Shown one piece after another: positions 61,941 through 64,000 of a stretch of 64,000 nucleotides of DNA. A program made the translations under genes and the position numbers. The notes under the pieces are model-generated. The model searched no databases. It worked only from the letters and a program-made list of their open reading frames with translations, and was not told where the DNA came from. Each line of letters begins with the position of its first letter. The first letter of the stretch is position 1. The DNA comes from Pseudomonadota bacterium (lineage in GTDB: Bacteria; Pseudomonadota; Gammaproteobacteria; Burkholderiales; Burkholderiaceae_C): positions 36,534 to 100,533 of the forward strand of contig JAFEEG010000015.1 in assembly GCA_018241225.1 (NCBI GenBank). Reading direction: 5' to 3'.

Positions 61941-63772
61941 CAGAAGGCCTCCTCGGGCAGTTCGACGCAGGTGGGGTCGCGGCGCTCCACCACATTGAGC
62001 CAGGCACCGATCTTGGGCAGCTCGTAGTTGAAGAAGTAGTCCGCAGCGCCCAGGCGGCCGGCAGTGGCCGGCTGCGCCGCATCGGCATCGAGCGACAGCG
62101 CGCGCTGCGCCACGTCGAGCCACACCCAGGCAAGCACCACGTGGCCGAAGGCCTGCATGTAGGGCACGGCGTTGGTCAGCGCGTCGCGCGGATTGCCTGT
62201 GGACCAGGCGTCGCGCGTGGCCTGTGCCACCCGCTGCAGCGAGGCGCCCAGGGCTTCGGCATGGGCCGCCAGCCGGGGCACGCCCATGGCGCGGGCGATG
62301 GTGCCTTGCATGCGCTCGGCCAGCAGCTGCAGGCCGCGGCCGTTTTCCATCAGCACCTTGCGGCCCAGCAGGTCGGCCGCCTGGATGCCGTGCGTGCCTT
62401 CGTGGATCATGTTCAGGCGGTTGTCCCGCCAGTACTGCTCCACCGGAAAGTCGCGCGTGTAGCCATAGCCGCCGTGCACCTGGATGGCCAGCGAATTGGC
62501 CTCCAGGCACCATTCGCTGGGCCAGCTCTTGGCAATGGGCGTGAGCACCTCCAGCAGGATCCGGGCATCGTCAGCCGACTTCTCGTCGCCGGTCTTGTGC
62601 TCGTCGACCAGGCGCGCGCAGTACAGCTCCAGCGCCAACGCGCCTTCGGCATACGACTTCTGTGCCAGCAGCATGCGGCGCACGTCCGCATGCTCGATGA
62701 TGCGCACCTGCGGCTTGGCTGCGTCCTTGCCCTCGGGGCCGACCGGACGCCCCTGCGGGCGGTTCCTGGCGTATTCGAGCGAGGCGTAGTAGCCGGCCAT
62801 GCCCAGCATGGTGGCGGCGGTGCCCACGCCGATGCGCGCCTCGTTCATCATGTGGAACATGCAGGCCAGGCCCTTGCCGGGCGCGCCGACCAGGTAGCCC
62901 ACGGCGCCAGCCTTGCCGTCCACCGGGTACTTGCCTTCGCCGAAGTTCAGCAGCGTGTTGGTGGTGCCGCGCCAACCCAGCTTGTGATTCAGGCCCGCCA
63001 GGGCCACGTCGTTGCGCTGGCCGGTCAGATTGCCTTCGGTGTCGACCATGCGCTTGGGCACGATGAACAGCGAGATGCCGCGCGTACCCGGAACGAGCTT
63101 GCCGTTCTCGTCGGGGATCTTGGCCAGAACGATGTGCACGATGTTCTCGGTCAGCTCATGGTCGCCGGCCGAGATCCACATCTTGTTGCCCGTGAGGCGG
63201 TAGCGCGGGCCCAGCGGGTCGTTCTGGAAATCGGCGCCATCGGGCACGGCGCGCGTGGCCACGTCGCTCAGCGACGAGCCGGCCTGCGGCTCCGACAGGC
63301 ACATGGTGCCGGCCCAGCGTCCGGAGAATTCGTTGAGCGCGAACACCTGTTTTTGCATCTCGGTGCCGTGCACCATCAGCAGGTTGGCGTTGCCGCTGGT
63401 GAGCATGTTCGAGCCGATGCTCACCGAGGCCATGGCGAAGAAGCTGTTGGCCGCCGCCTGCACCGTGTAGGGCAGCTGCATGCCGCCGATGTCGTAGTCC
63501 TGCGCGGCGGACATCATTCCGGATTCGACGAAGGCCTTGTGCGCGTCGTGCGTGGCCTGGGGCAGGATGACTTTCTCGCCGTCGAAGCGGGGCTCTTCGG
63601 TGTCGACCGTGCGGTTGGCCGGCGCATATTTCTCGCGGGCGATGCGCTCGCAGGTGTCGAGCACCGCGTCGAAGGTCTCGCGGGAATGGTCGGCGAAGCG
63701 CTCACGCGCGCCAAGCGCGGGGGCGTCGAGCCAGTCGTAGAGCAGGAAGTCGAGGGTGGTGCGCAGTGTCAT
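61940..63772 (-). CDS. acyl-CoA dehydrogenase with C-terminal extension
   Basis: 610 residues, of the long type (C-terminal extra domain) resembling DmdC-like or AidB-branch enzymes. FAD-binding and active-site segments: AGTMCLSEPQAGSSLSD, KMWISAGDHE, MNEARIGVGTAATMLGMAGY, VHGGYGYTRDFPVEQYWRD. First gene of the right-hand acyl-CoA series. 105 bp of its upstream region separate it from the IS256 end. Confidence 0.93.
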   Translation of the reverse strand: MTLRTTLDFLLYDWLDAPALGARERFADHSRETFDAVLDTCERIAREKYAPANRTVDTEEPRFDGEKVILPQATHDAHKAFVESGMMSAAQDYDIGGMQLPYTVQAAANSFFAMASVSIGSNMLTSGNANLLMVHGTEMQKQVFALNEFSGRWAGTMCLSEPQAGSSLSDVATRAVPDGADFQNDPLGPRYRLTGNKMWISAGDHELTENIVHIVLAKIPDENGKLVPGTRGISLFIVPKRMVDTEGNLTGQRNDVALAGLNHKLGWRGTTNTLLNFGEGKYPVDGKAGAVGYLVGAPGKGLACMFHMMNEARIGVGTAATMLGMAGYYASLEYARNRPQGRPVGPEGKDAAKPQVRIIEHADVRRMLLAQKSYAEGALALELYCARLVDEHKTGDEKSADDARILLEVLTPIAKSWPSEWCLEANSLAIQVHGGYGYTRDFPVEQYWRDNRLNMIHEGTHGIQAADLLGRKVLMENGRGLQLLAERMQGTIARAMGVPRLAAHAEALGASLQRVAQATRDAWSTGNPRDALTNAVPYMQAFGHVVLAWVWLDVAQRALSLDADAAQPATAGRLGAADYFFNYELPKIGAWLNVVERRDPTCVELPEEAF

Positions 63773-63877
63773 GTGCGGTCGCGGGCCGGAGCCGAGCCAG
63801 GAACGAAAACTGCGGGTCAATGTAATCCAATCGGCGTGGCGCAAGTGACTCCTGCATGACACTGAAACGGTTCTTCC

Positions 63878-64000
63878 GAGCCTGTCAGGAATCTTGCGTG
63901 TGAGGCATACGATGATCACCAGGAGCATGTATGGCAACCAAGAGGAAGCCGGTGACGCCGTTACCGGCGGTCCCCCAAGAACTCATTGATCAATTCGTTA
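63878..64000 (+). mobile_element. left end of an IS256-family insertion sequence
   Basis: From 63878 the sequence starts GAGCCTGTCAGGAATCTTGC, similar in form to IS256 terminal repeats (GAG-x-CTGTCA). It lies 53 bases before the transposase ATG. The right end and target duplication are outside the window. Confidence 0.7.
63931..64000 (+). CDS. IS256-family transposase (partial, first 23 residues)
   Basis: AGGAG 5 bases before the ATG. The translation begins MATKRKPVTPLPAVPQELID, continuing with QFV to the edge; the pattern LPAxPxELIDQFV is that of IS256/mutator transposase N-termini. The catalytic DDE region is beyond the window. Confidence 0.8.
   Translation, partial: MATKRKPVTPLPAVPQELIDQFV

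Noticed and set aside
1-64000. tRNA, rRNA or riboswitch
   Set aside because: No cloverleaf with a T-loop consensus, rRNA core or recognisable riboswitch fold was seen in the intergenic gaps.

Overview
The window is a 64 kb piece of a GC-rich (roughly two-thirds G+C) Gram-negative chromosome. Gene content and protein style (split PqiA, DUF2239, DUF2789, a MerR-TPR fusion next to Ku, NMT1-type and PhnD-type binding proteins, long runs of ATGA-coupled genes) suggest a beta-proteobacterium of the Burkholderiales, most likely Comamonadaceae (Variovorax/Acidovorax-like). This is inference from protein style; there is no rRNA gene. I see no tRNA, rRNA or CRISPR array. The only mobile element is the start of an IS256-family insertion sequence at the right edge.

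Left part (1-17 kb). An NMT1/SsuA-type uptake ABC transporter runs off the left edge. A DUF2239 gene coupled to a MATE exporter follows, then a conspicuous 23-bp-stem inverted repeat. Next comes a six-gene minus-strand redox cluster (4.4-13.5 kb): di-heme cytochrome c lipoprotein, GMC flavoprotein, two unrecognised proteins, DyP-type peroxidase and catalase-like protein. A complete PhnD/PhnC/PhnE/PhnE-type ABC importer points the other way.

Centre-left (17-27 kb). A 1217-residue, cysteine-free, repeat-rich surface protein with an N-terminal LEPR-XLL motif is encoded downstream of its probable export machinery: TolC-like outer-membrane protein, two HlyD-like adaptors, and an M50 zinc protease fused to a HlyD-like arm. 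No ABC ATPase is present. The promoter side is an AT-rich island (about 33% GC). This is my best candidate for an under-described system; the redox cluster is the second.

Middle (27-46 kb). Periplasmic glycerophosphodiesterase with a Ca-loop-like insertion, AcuI-type reductase, a Phd-like antitoxin/zeta-like toxin pair with a readable promoter-operator, three MFS exporters in one operon, Ogt, a LysR/MFS divergent pair, an AraC regulator divergent from a flavoprotein plus TTC38-like pair, an alpha/beta hydrolase, YddG, RidA, AttH-like lipocalin and YceH.

Right part (46-64 kb). Small membrane or coiled-coil proteins, AsmA, a MerR-TPR/Ku operon, an Lrp regulator divergent from an ornithine-cyclodeaminase-like gene whose end overlaps a glycosyltransferase, a pqiAABC lipid-transport operon, then a same-strand series of acyl-CoA or detoxification enzymes (acyl-CoA dehydrogenase, SDR, thioesterase, medium-chain reductase, GST, SDR) and the IS256 left end.
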